DNA from: Parabacteroides sp.
GTDB lineage: Bacteria > Bacteroidota > Bacteroidia > Bacteroidales > Tannerellaceae
NCBI GenBank assembly: GCA_021204335.1
Contig: JAJPZM010000324.1
Span: 1 to 49,382 of the forward strand
Reading direction: 5' to 3'
DNA length: 49,382 bases
The notes beneath the pieces were generated by a model. The model did not search any database, was not told the DNA's origin, and worked only from the letters and a program-made list of their open reading frames with translations. A program made the position numbers and the translations under genes. Shown in pieces: positions 32,446 through 42,861 of this stretch; position 1 is the stretch's first letter, and the number at the start of each line of letters is the position of its first letter.

Positions 32446-32630
32446 CTACTTTTCTCTTGATAGAAAAGTAGGCAAAAGATCAAGGCTGCACCGGCTTCGC
32501 TGCTACGGCAAAAGACTACGCTGTCGTCTGTGAACTCGCTACGCTCAAACAGCACAGCCTCCGGACGCTTCGTCTTTTGCCTTCGCGGACGCTCACCCGC
32601 TGAGGCCTTTCATAGAACGCTCTGCGTTCT
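32446..32630. repeat. Hairpin-rich intergenic element, probably a dispersed repeat
   Basis: CTACTTTTCT-CTTGAT-AGAAAAGTAG hairpin; nested inverted repeats GGCAAAAGAC 32507-32516 / GTCTTTTGCC 32572-32581, GCTGT 32520-32524 / ACAGC 32554-32558, CTGT 32528-32531 / ACAG 32549-32552; AGAACGC-TCT-GCGTTCT 32614-32630. Confidence 0.65.
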
Positions 32631-32672
32631 CTTGGGATGGCCAATACTGGTAGTTGACATGGAGGTGGTTAG

Positions 32673-32766
32673 TTCCAAATAGTTTCTACTGTATGAAACT
32701 TTTGTTTCTCCTAAGGGAAACTTTTGTTTCATTAGAGAGAAACTAAAGTTTCACTTAAGAGAAACT
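32673..32766. repeat. Tandem 22-bp dyad-core repeat array
   Basis: 32695 GAAACTTTTGTTTCTCCTAAGG / 32717 GAAACTTTTGTTTCATTAGAGA / 32739 GAAACTAAAGTTTCACTTAAGA / 32761 GAAACT...; degenerate upstream unit at 32673 keeps GTTTC in phase. Confidence 0.85.
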
Positions 32767-32791
32767 GGTCGCTTGTGTGCAAGAATTTCTT

Positions 32792-34792
32792 TTAAATATT
32801 AACAGAGACAGTTGCCCCTTCTTTTACGGCTTTATGTAATACTGTTTTATCACCGGACTTGATAGTGACATCTTGCTTGCCGTTCTCACGAACTACTTCG
32901 ATATCGAAAGTCGAACCGAATGCTTGTACTTTACGCAGGCTCATCTTGTTCCACTCTGCCGGTAAACGGGGAGTAAGAGTGAATGAGTTTAATCCTGTCG
33001 GACGGATTCCGAATACACCTTCGGTGATGATGCGGCAGTATAATCCGCTTTCAGCGGAAAGATGGCGCTGGCTTCCTTCGGGCCAGGCTTCGATTGCGTA
33101 AGGGACATGCTCGCCTAACAGGCGCTGGTTGGAATAGAACTTTAGATATTCGGTTGCTTTTTCTGTTTCTCCGCAGGCAAATACGCCACGAAGGGCATAA
33201 AGGGTGGAACGATCCCAAAAGGTTTCACTGCCGACCTGGGTCAGCAAACCGTTTTCAGTCCACAGGCGGGGAGAGAACAAGGCATCGATCGTACCTTCTT
33301 TACGGTCGTAAATGCCAACCGTCAGCGGGATGCAGATCCAGGAACGAAGGACATCGTTTCCATCGTAATGCCGGTAAGTATCAAAGCCTTCTACTTTTGC
33401 ACCGAAATAGCTTTCGATATTTTTATGAAGGGCTTTTGCCTGTTTGTCGTAAGCTGCCAGCTGCGAAGATGGTTTACGCAGGTCTTTACCTAAATAGACC
33501 GCCGAACGCAGGGCGTCATAATATAAGGAAGAAGTACAAAGGTTCGCCTCTCCTGCCGGGAAACGTCCTTCCAACTCGTCTGCATCGGAAGCGACGACAC
33601 CCTTGTCATTCAGATTGCGGCGGCAATATTCCAGACACCATTCGATAAGTGGCCAGAGTTCTTCCGCCTCGGCTTTGTCTCCTCTCGCCAGGGCATAACG
33701 GGATGCTCCGTAAGCAACCATGGCAGCATCGCCACGATCGCCGGCTCCTCCCCAGATGTCTATCCCATCAGCGATAATGGAGCTGGGTATCTTTCCATAT
33801 TCGGGATTCATGAAGCGGGCAAAATGTTTGAAAGAGTTCAGGGCGGAACCGTTTCCGACTTCATAGCCCAGATAAGGGAAGAAGGGATTGATATATTCTG
33901 CCTGGTCATTCGCCCAGATAGCAGCATAATAGGATTCGCCGCCGGGGCCATGCATCAGTCCGCCTTTGGTATCGTAAATACTTTCTGCTCCGCGTATTTT
34001 GGCAAAGGCAAACATGGTGTTGATAACGGGATCGGGAGTTTCCAGGATCAGGTTATCCCAAAAGCCGGCAATCAGGGATTTGCGGGCCTGTAGTTCTTTT
34101 TCGACATCGGGCTTCAATTCTGTTTCACCTTTCTTATATCCGGTAATGGCGGCGTAGAAAACAAGTTCTTCATTGGGTTGAAGCTGTTTAGCCGTTGCCC
34201 CGATAATCTCGGAGACTAATTTGTAACTGCCATCTACCCCTTTGCCCGGATCCGTATCTATGACAGAACGGGAAACAGGAACTTCCACTGCAACAGGCGA
34301 CTCGCCGGTGTTTTTAAGAATATATTTCTCATAAACAGCCGGACGGGCTACGGACGGGAAGATTATACGGGTTAAAGCAACACGTGTATTACGTGACGGA
34401 CTGACAGCGCTTTCCACAACCATCGTGCCGTCCAGCGTTATCTTGCTTACTTTCTCGCCGGATAAAGACTGCCCGTTTACAGAAACCATATCCGATGCAT
34501 TCCACGCAAAACGGCGCATCAGACTGGCATGCGTGTTGTTCGGTATCGTACGCAGCATGGGCCAGATCATACTTTTATTCAACATAAAAGAGCCGTCAGC
34601 ATTCACGCCGTAACGCAGCACCGTCGAAACTTTCAAACCGCTCATCTCGATATGGTCATAATGAGGCAAATGCTCATTGATCTGCCACGAGATACTGCCG
34701 TCGGGATTGATCGACCAACGGTTTTGAGAGGCACCGAGCCCGGAACCTAAACACCAAAAGAGCAAAAACACAATTAAAATACTTCTATTCAT
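32792..34792 (-). CDS. Secreted six-hairpin ((alpha/alpha)6) glycosidase-like protein
   Basis: 666 aa with signal peptide; FWDNLILETPDPVINTMFAFAKIRGAESIYDTKGGLMHGPGGESYYAAIWANDQAEYINPFFPYLGYEVGNG and C-terminal GH78/GH95-like sandwich; exact GH family not assigned. Confidence 0.7.
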   Translation of the reverse strand: MNRSILIVFLLFWCLGSGLGASQNRWSINPDGSISWQINEHLPHYDHIEMSGLKVSTVLRYGVNADGSFMLNKSMIWPMLRTIPNNTHASLMRRFAWNASDMVSVNGQSLSGEKVSKITLDGTMVVESAVSPSRNTRVALTRIIFPSVARPAVYEKYILKNTGESPVAVEVPVSRSVIDTDPGKGVDGSYKLVSEIIGATAKQLQPNEELVFYAAITGYKKGETELKPDVEKELQARKSLIAGFWDNLILETPDPVINTMFAFAKIRGAESIYDTKGGLMHGPGGESYYAAIWANDQAEYINPFFPYLGYEVGNGSALNSFKHFARFMNPEYGKIPSSIIADGIDIWGGAGDRGDAAMVAYGASRYALARGDKAEAEELWPLIEWCLEYCRRNLNDKGVVASDADELEGRFPAGEANLCTSSLYYDALRSAVYLGKDLRKPSSQLAAYDKQAKALHKNIESYFGAKVEGFDTYRHYDGNDVLRSWICIPLTVGIYDRKEGTIDALFSPRLWTENGLLTQVGSETFWDRSTLYALRGVFACGETEKATEYLKFYSNQRLLGEHVPYAIEAWPEGSQRHLSAESGLYCRIITEGVFGIRPTGLNSFTLTPRLPAEWNKMSLRKVQAFGSTFDIEVVRENGKQDVTIKSGDKTVLHKAVKEGATVSVNI

Positions 34793-34828
34793 ATTATCAT
34801 ATTATTAAGGTGAACAATCGCTCTGCAT

Positions 34829-37800
34829 TTAAAAAGCCGCATCCACAGATACATAGGGCCGTATCAATACAGGTCCGAGCAAGCCCGAAGCCTGTAAAGG
34901 CGAATCCTCATCCCAATGTTTCCAGGTTGTAAACGTGGTATGCCGGGTTGGGGCATCCGAACCGTTCCGCACCCAGGCAGGCCAACTTTTCGGGGGATAA
35001 TCCCGATGCTCCTGAAAACGTTCGTCACCGATCAACCGGTTAGGCCATAAATTAGTAACCCGGATTTCCAGTTCATTCACACCTTCTTTTACCGCCCGAC
35101 CGATATTGATACGATACGGAGCTTTCCAAACTACCCCGAGACTCTTTCCGTTGACAAACACTTCGGCCATCACACGTACACTGCCCAGATCCAGTTCCAA
35201 TACCCGAGCCGTCCGGATAAGTTCGCCGGACAGTGTAAAGGACTTCCGGTAAACGGCTGTACCCGAGAAATAACGGATATTGTCTTCCGCCGCATTCGGC
35301 CAGGAGATCAGTTTATCAAATATAGCATTGAAAGAGGTTCCCTGTTTTGAGGCAAAAGTGACATTCCAGTCTCCGTCCAATTTAATCGGCGACGGCACCG
35401 AATTCACTCCTATTGTCCGCTCCTCACCAGCCGAAGTCGTGCACGTAAGCTTTCCAGGATAAGGCGTTATCCAAACCGGTTTACTTTCTTCCACAACCAA
35501 TACAGGATTGGGAGTATCTTCCACCAATCGCAATTCGCGACCTTGAGGAACAGCCAATTTCAGCCTCTCCCCTTTGCATTCATAAACCAGTCGCAGCTCT
35601 TTTCCCTCGTTCCGACCGGATGCAGAAGATCCGCCGATTAAAGAATCATCAACCGGTATGATATATTTCCCGGACGCAACCAGCGAAGCCAACCGGGCTG
35701 TGACATCAGAAACCGGCACAGACACCGGGATAGTGCTCAGCCGGCGATCGAACTTTCCATACGCCGCCTTTATGATACTCAGTTCCTCTCCCGGAGAAGC
35801 CTTCATTCTGAAAGGTTGATTTTCGAGGACACTTACCTCTTTATACTGATTTCCTGTTTTATATTCTACCCGCAATTCCTTTATAGAACCGGGCGCCGGA
35901 TCTCGCGATGCCAGATCATTACCGGCAGAGACATTGATTTCTCCGTTATGAATACTTTTATTCAAGGCGGCAGTAACATCCGCCAGCCCGTTCGGGAAGA
36001 ATATGCCATATTCCGCCTTGATAATCTTCAAGTCCGGCAATGGCGTTATATCCTGCGAAAGAAGTTCGGTCTTTGTTTGAACGACATGTCCGGTTGCCGC
36101 CTTGCGAAAGACGACAAAAAGCGAACCTCCCGGGTCGAAAGGTATCGGCACACTCGTCGTTCCGTCCGCATGGCTTTGCCAAACGGCAGCATCCCTGATC
36201 TCTCCTGTTTCCGGGTTCCACAACTCCGGTTGTTTGCCGGTCACCCGGAAACGGCAGGTATCCAGGCAGCCTAGCTTCTGCGAATTAACTACAAAATAAA
36301 TATCCGTATCATCCACCTGGCGATGAACAAAACTAAAATCATCGCCCGTCACCTTAGCCGAACAGTCCGGCTGCAAACCTACCTCTTTCAATATTTCCCG
36401 GACAGAATAATCTTTGATCCAACGGCCATTCCATAATTCATCCGCCAGACCGGCAACCCGGTCGTCACACTGTGGATACCCGGATAAACTGGGAGACCGC
36501 AAAGGCTTCGGACCAATAACAACAGCGCCGGCTTTCGCCAAATCGCCGACTTTCTGCAACAATTTAGGAGTGATCCATTCCGTTTCAGGTAACATCAGTA
36601 TCCGGTATTTACCGCCCGCCGGAGTACGGATCCAACCATCCTCGACGGTCAGGGAAGCCATATTGGAAGTGCTGATCAAATCATAGTCGTAGCCCAATGC
36701 CCGGATATCCGGTTTCAGTATCGCATCGTTGGGAGACGATTCACCGGCAAAGACCAGTATATCCGCTACATACCGTCCTTGCTGAAGCAGATATTGGGAA
36801 CGCGCCAGATACTTCAGGAAATCCGCACTTTGCTCCCACCAGGTGTTCAACCTGTTAAAATCGAGTCCATACGTGCCTAAAGTCATTCCGGGAGCCACAT
36901 TCTAGGGCTGGTGTACATACGTATGGAATATCAGGCGGTTAATACCTTCCGTCCAAGCCCTGTCGCCAATAGGCTTCAATGTTGCCGGATGATCCAGCCA
37001 GCCGCCCAGATTGGTGAAAGACTCGGCTCCCACAAAAGTTTTACCGTTTACATGAGCAGCAGAAGCAACAAACTTAGGCGAGTCGAAAAAGATATTCTCG
37101 CCTGACCAGAATTCACTCATCACAATATCGCCCATTCCTCCGACCTGCAAGCATTCAAAAGGCCCGCCGTAAGGTTCTATGGAGAGCCGCAATCCCTCCC
37201 GGTGGCAAAGTTCCCTGAAATGTCCGTAATAATTGGCGGCCATCAGGTCTCCTATCGTCCGACGGAAATCCCAGAGAAAACGTTCCGTCGTTTCCCCGCT
37301 ATCCACATAATATCCTGCCAGAGTTAACAAATAAGGCAGACAGTCATATCCCCGGAGCCGTTTAAACTCTTTCCGAAAGCCGGAAGTCCAGTTATTGCAG
37401 CCCACTTCGTAACTGTCGATAATGCAATTTACCAAAGAGGTTCCGACCAAAGGTCCCAATTTATCTAAAATAGGCTGGATGCCGCCTTTCCAGTAAACAT
37501 CGACGGCGGTACGGCTCATCTTGTCGCATTCCAGTCCTCGTCCTCCCGTAACGGCCGGAGCGTTTTGCTGCCCAGTCGGCGTATGTCCCAACCGCAAAAT
37601 AACCCAATCGCCTTCTGGCAGATTGTGCTCCAACATTCCGTCATCTGACAGGCCGGAAGTCAGATCCAAAATACGACTTTTATCAATCAGAGCAGACCGG
37701 GGAATAGTCTTCGTATCCGGTTCCAGATGATTGCGGAAAGAATGGCCGGATAATGTTTTCAACTCCAGCTCGTCGATCCTTATATCCTGCAGAGGTTTCG

Positions 37801-38317
37801 GAAATGCTAAAACTGCAATATCCTTATAATAATCCCGTTTCGTCGTCGGCAAAGGCAGCTTCTCCTTAAAAACGCCTCCTCCCCTGCACTCGACTTCGCT
37901 ATAAACAACCGTTTGCATGGCATATTCGGGAGTAACCCAGGGACCGCCGCTCGATGACCAGCCGGCACCATTATTAAATCCCATCTCCATACCCAGGCGC
38001 TTTGCTTCCAACACGGCAAACTTGAAAAGTTCCAGCCACTCATCGCTCAAATAGGCAATTCCCCCTTCCGGGTATCCCATGTCGGCATTAAACAATTGAA
38101 CTTCCTGAATGCCTACCCGGCTCATCGCTTCCAGGTCGGCGGTTATCCCTTCCTTTGTTATATTGCCATCTACCCAATGCCACCAGGTCCGCGCCTTTGC
38201 CGACTCCGGCGAATTCGTAAAACCCGACCGCAGGGAATCGCCGGCCAGCACCGTCAAAGTACTGGCCAACCATCCTAAACAGCATATCAGTATAAACTTA
38301 ATCCGACTCTTTTTCAT
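34829..38317 (-). pseudogene. GH106-like alpha-L-rhamnosidase interrupted by one in-frame TAG
   Basis: ORFs 36902-38317 (ARTWWHWVDGNITKEGITADLEAMSRVGIQEVQLFNADMG) and 34829-36898 (APGMTLGTYGLDFNRLNTWWEQS...) are in the same frame; junction reads CAC CAG CCC TAG AAT GTG GCT CCC GGA ATG (HQP*NVAPGM). Confidence 0.88.
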
Positions 38318-40971
38318 AAATCACATATAATCCGGTAATCGCCCGACTGTATTTCGAAATCATTCGTCTTGTCAGACTTCAATTCATTTATTACTACCGA
38401 TTTCGCTTCTACCGGCAAAGTCAAAGTAGCCTCACACCCTACCGGTATGTGGGTATCCATCTTGAAAGCCGACGCCGTCTTTTCCCATTTCACTTTTAAA
38501 AGCCCGTAAGGCGTATCTTTGGAAACATCAACCCAGGTAATATCTGTCACCAGTTGAGGTTGAATCAGTACATGCCTGTATCCCGGATTCTTTTCATCCG
38601 GCAAAATACCGCCCAAAGCCTGGTAGAACCAGGAACCGATGCCGTTATAGCAATTATGAATATGGCTGCGTTCCCCATTCCAGTGTTCCCAGGTGGTTGT
38701 CGCGCCGTTATCCAACATATATAAATAACCCGGATACTCACTTTTCTTCAACATGGAATACATAAAATCGGCCTGCCGGTTCTTCACCGCCCATTCCGTA
38801 ATAACAGGGATGCCTACTAATCCGGCGGACAGATGCCCTTTAAAACGGTCCGCCGTTACACGAGACAGCGTATTCAAGACATCGGGTAACTCATTTTGAG
38901 GAGTGACACCCGCCAACATCGGATAAACCAAATCGATCTGCGTACCTGTCGAATAACTATTCTCTTTCGGGTCATAAAAAGTCTGATGAATCAAATGCTT
39001 CAATTGTTCCGCCTTTTCGGCATAAGACTGTATATCGCCCTCGCTTTTCCCCAATACTTCCGCTATTTTAGCCATCGTTTGATAACATACGACCATAAAA
39101 CAATTGTTCACCACATCAATGAAAGCTGGGTTTTTCTGGTCTATTCCTACCGGTGTCGCCCAATCACCCAAATACCAGTTGCGATATTCGGTAGCAGGCC
39201 ATGGTCGTAACAAGCCGTCCGGCGAATATTTTTGGGCATAGCCCAGCCACTGCTGCATATACGGATAATAACGTTCCAGCAAACGGCGATCGCCATAATT
39301 CACATAAGTTTGCCAGGAAGCAGTGATGATAAACCCGCACCAATACGGGCCGCCTCCAGCAGAAAACGGATTGGGAGCCGTATGAGGCATACTTCCGTCT
39401 TCACGCATGCAATCGCCCCATGCCTGCATCCAGTTGATATAAAGGAGAGCCATATTATGCATCGTTTACATAGTTACAGTCGAGGCATTGCCATCCCCGC
39501 CGTAGCCTAACCGCTCCACATGCGGGCAGTCCACCATATCGCCACCCAATGTCAGGCAGCTCAATGTATATTGGATCATCTGATGAATCGCGTTCAAATC
39601 ATCGTCCGAACAGGAGAAAGATGAATTTCCGCTATAATCCGTATGGATCAGGCAAGCGGTTATATCGGATAATGCCGGAGCTTTCCGTACATTGGAGATT
39701 TTCAGATAACGGTAAGCATAATAATTGAATTTGTTGGTAAAGGACTCGTTGTCCCGGCCGGAAACGATATAAACATCATAGTTAGAATTGTCGATAAACT
39801 GTCCTTTTTCATCCAGGAAATCACAATAGTTTATCTGTATCCGCTGCCCCTTTTCCAACGACGGGAATTTAATCTTCGTCCATCCGGTAAAATTGGTTTT
39901 CATATCATAAATCCAGGCGGTGTCGCCTACCGACAGGAGCGATTCGGGATGAAACTCTTTCTGTATCCGGTTCAGCTCCACCATCTGGGGCGTTGCCTGG
40001 TGGGACGGGATCGCAACCTCTTTGGCTTTTCCCCATTCAACGCCATTCAAAGAGGCGGCAGCCAGGTCTGTTAATAACAGAGAAGCATCTACTATTTCCC
40101 CGCCTAAGCGATATTTTCTCCAGGTCGATTCGTAACCACTTTCGCGAGCACTCCAGGTTCCATCCGTCACCAGAGAGGTCAGCCACGCACCCTCTTTCCA
40201 TACTTCCAGCTGGGCACGAACAAACGGGCCGCCTTCCACCACACCGGGAAGCCCGTCGTGATACCAGCCCTGCCCTAACCAAACGACCAGATCGTTTTCT
40301 CCTTTCTGAAGCAAGCCGGTCACATCATAAGTGACGGTCAACGACCGCTTGTCAAACTGGGACACCGCCGGCGTCAATACGGCATCACTAACCGGCCGGC
40401 CATTCAGATAAACTTCATGGTAACCCAACGAGTTGACATGCAGCAAGGCTTTCTCGCCGGTATTATCCCATTGGAATGTTTTCCAGAACTGAGGGGAACG
40501 GGGTGGTTCCTGCCCATAATCGACACCTATATAGTTAGCTTTCCAGTCGTCTGCATGCAGCAACCCGACTCCGAAAAAGGCAGGATCACTCCATTTTGTC
40601 GCTATCCTGTCTTCATCCCAGACACGCACCTTCCAATAAGCAAAACTTTTAGAGGTTAACGGCGTTCCCCGGTATAAAACCCAGACAGACTGTTCTGAAT
40701 CGGTCTTTCCCGAATCCCACAAATCCGCTTTGCCTTCAGACAGGAGTTTCTCCGACGAGGCTACAAGTATCTGGTAAGCCGTCTGCCTACTATTCTTTTT
40801 GTCCGATTGAAGCAACCAGCTGAAATAAGGAGACGTGTTATCGATCCCCAACGGATTATCCAGATCTTCACACTGTAACGTACTAATTACCAATGGGGAG
40901 TACGAGTTACAAGATATCACCAAAAGAGCGATAACGATAAAATACAAACTTCTGATCAAACTATTCTTCAT
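38314..40971 (-). pseudogene. GH78-like alpha-L-rhamnosidase (lipoprotein) interrupted by one in-frame TAA
   Basis: ORFs 39466-40971 and 38314-39462 share a frame; junction GGC AAT GCC TCG ACT GTA ACT ATG TAA ACG ATG CAT AAT ATG (GGDGNASTVTM*TMHNMALLYINWMQAWGD), within the conserved GH78 GYGGDG region. Confidence 0.88.
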
Positions 40972-41070
40972 GGCTATTAGCTATATGTCTCAAAGATAAA
41001 ACTTTTTTCAAAGAAAAAGGCCGTACCTCAACCTTTTGTTAAGAAAGACAGGGTACAGCCTTACGATAAA

Positions 41071-42843
41071 TTACCAACCCGGATTCTGCTCTAACTTCAC
41101 ATCTTTATTTGTATCTATAACAGTCTGAGGAATAGGCCACAGGTTATATGTTTTATTTAAAGTCGTGCGGGGATAATCCCAATAAGCATATTTCTTTATA
41201 CGGTCGACAGCTACAGTGCCACCCATGCGCAATAAAGTATTCCAACGGGATTCCTCATATACCAGCTCCCTCGCCCGTTCATCCAGGATCAGGTCGAGGT
41301 TCATATCCGCGGCGGTTACTTTATATTCGCATTTGGCCCGTTCACGCAACAGGTTGATATCGGCTGCGGCAGATTGATTATTACCCAACCTGTATTTTGC
41401 TTCCGCCCTCAACAATATAGTCTCTGGCAAACGGATCAGATAATCATCCCTAAAAAGATGCGACCTGTTTTCACCGTCTTCAATTCCTACATATTTATCC
41501 GGACCGACCTTGCACGAAACGGGGTATAACTGCGTAGTGGCAACATCGTTCTTTTTCCCGGAAGCATCCTCGCGATAGAGCACCGACCAGGGTAACTGTT
41601 TTCCATAATATTCCGTACCGGGCACATTACCCAATATCGTGCGACGGAAAACAGCATCCGAGTTTCTCATATCCGCATTCCATTTGTCTTCATAGATGAT
41701 ATCACGCGTGTAGAATGTAGATTGAACCGCACAAGTACCCAAGCCTCCGACATCTTCCATCGAACCGGTTGCGTATTCGCCTCCCTGGTCTCTGAATACA
41801 GGACAGTAATAGCCGGAATAGATCGTGCCCTGCGCACCTTCCTTCCTATACACATCGTAGTCGAACTGGGCTACCCAAATAGCTTCCCTATTGCCGTTCT
41901 GGTAATCCTGGTTCCCCACCTGGAACAAATCCCAGAATACATTTCCTTCAATTTTATAACCGGCTGTTTCGTAAAGGTGAGCATCCGTCTGTTCCGCATC
42001 CGAGCTGGCACAATAGAACCGGGGATCTTCTGTCGAGCATGTACCGAAACGTTCTGTCATCAAACCATACAACCCGCCGTCAATAACGGCATCTGCATAT
42101 TCTACGGCTTTACTGTAGGTAGACGTTGCATCGCCTCCTTCTTCGGATAAAAGAACTCCTTTATCGATATACAACTGACACAAATTATGCTGGGCTGCCG
42201 CACGCACCAGCTTCCCGGCTTCAGCCGTTGTTTCCGGCAGGTCGTTCAGGCAGGCTTCCATTTCGTCTATTGCAAACTGGTAGGTATCCAAACGGGTGGC
42301 ACGGGTATAGTCATAACGTGGCTCGGTCGTCAAATCCGTTACGATCGGAACACCGCCAAACAATTCTGCCAGGTTCCGGTAAGCAAACGCCCTGAAGAAA
42401 CGGGCTTCCGCCACAATCCTTGCCTTGTCGGCCTCGGAAGCCCAGACAATATTTTCCAGATCGGCAGCAGCAAGTGCGGTATTGGCAATATTGATCAACT
42501 GGTAAAAAGCCGAATACGTGCAAAAGAACCCTTTCGACTGCGAATTTAAAACACTGTAATCGTTGAAACGGTTAGACAAACGGATTGTTGCCACATCATA
42601 CATGTCCGTTCCATTCCCCAGGCGATATGCATACCAGTCCAGGTCCCAGTTTTCATGAGGACAATAGATCAGGCGCACATGGGCATAACAACTCGTAACC
42701 ACCTGTTCCACCTGGCTCGAGGTCGTAAAGATATTCTCTATCGTATAAAACGTTTCCGGATTCTCTCTTAAAAAAGCATTATCATTACAGCCGAACAGCA
42801 TAGACGATAACGCCAATATTCCTACTTTGATACTTATTTTCAT
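41071..42843 (-). CDS. SusD/RagB-family nutrient-binding outer-membrane lipoprotein
   Basis: 590 aa; lipobox MLFGCNDN, ARIVAEARFFRAFAYRNLAELFGGVPIVTD, LPETILLRAEAKYRLGN, DERARELVYEESRWNTLLRMG. Confidence 0.93.
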   Translation of the reverse strand: MKISIKVGILALSSMLFGCNDNAFLRENPETFYTIENIFTTSSQVEQVVTSCYAHVRLIYCPHENWDLDWYAYRLGNGTDMYDVATIRLSNRFNDYSVLNSQSKGFFCTYSAFYQLINIANTALAAADLENIVWASEADKARIVAEARFFRAFAYRNLAELFGGVPIVTDLTTEPRYDYTRATRLDTYQFAIDEMEACLNDLPETTAEAGKLVRAAAQHNLCQLYIDKGVLLSEEGGDATSTYSKAVEYADAVIDGGLYGLMTERFGTCSTEDPRFYCASSDAEQTDAHLYETAGYKIEGNVFWDLFQVGNQDYQNGNREAIWVAQFDYDVYRKEGAQGTIYSGYYCPVFRDQGGEYATGSMEDVGGLGTCAVQSTFYTRDIIYEDKWNADMRNSDAVFRRTILGNVPGTEYYGKQLPWSVLYREDASGKKNDVATTQLYPVSCKVGPDKYVGIEDGENRSHLFRDDYLIRLPETILLRAEAKYRLGNNQSAAADINLLRERAKCEYKVTAADMNLDLILDERARELVYEESRWNTLLRMGGTVAVDRIKKYAYWDYPRTTLNKTYNLWPIPQTVIDTNKDVKLEQNPGW

Positions 42844-42861
42844 AATTATACCATATTAAGA

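Noticed and set aside
32673-32766. Possible CRISPR array
   Set aside because: Repeat-like core of 14 bp with only 8-bp intervals and no cas genes; short dyad tandem repeat instead.
36902-36904. UAG recoding or selenocysteine/pyrrolysine readthrough in GH106
   Set aside because: The adjacent gene is broken by TAA, not TAG; there is no sign of recoding machinery in the window, and simple nonsense mutation is more economical.
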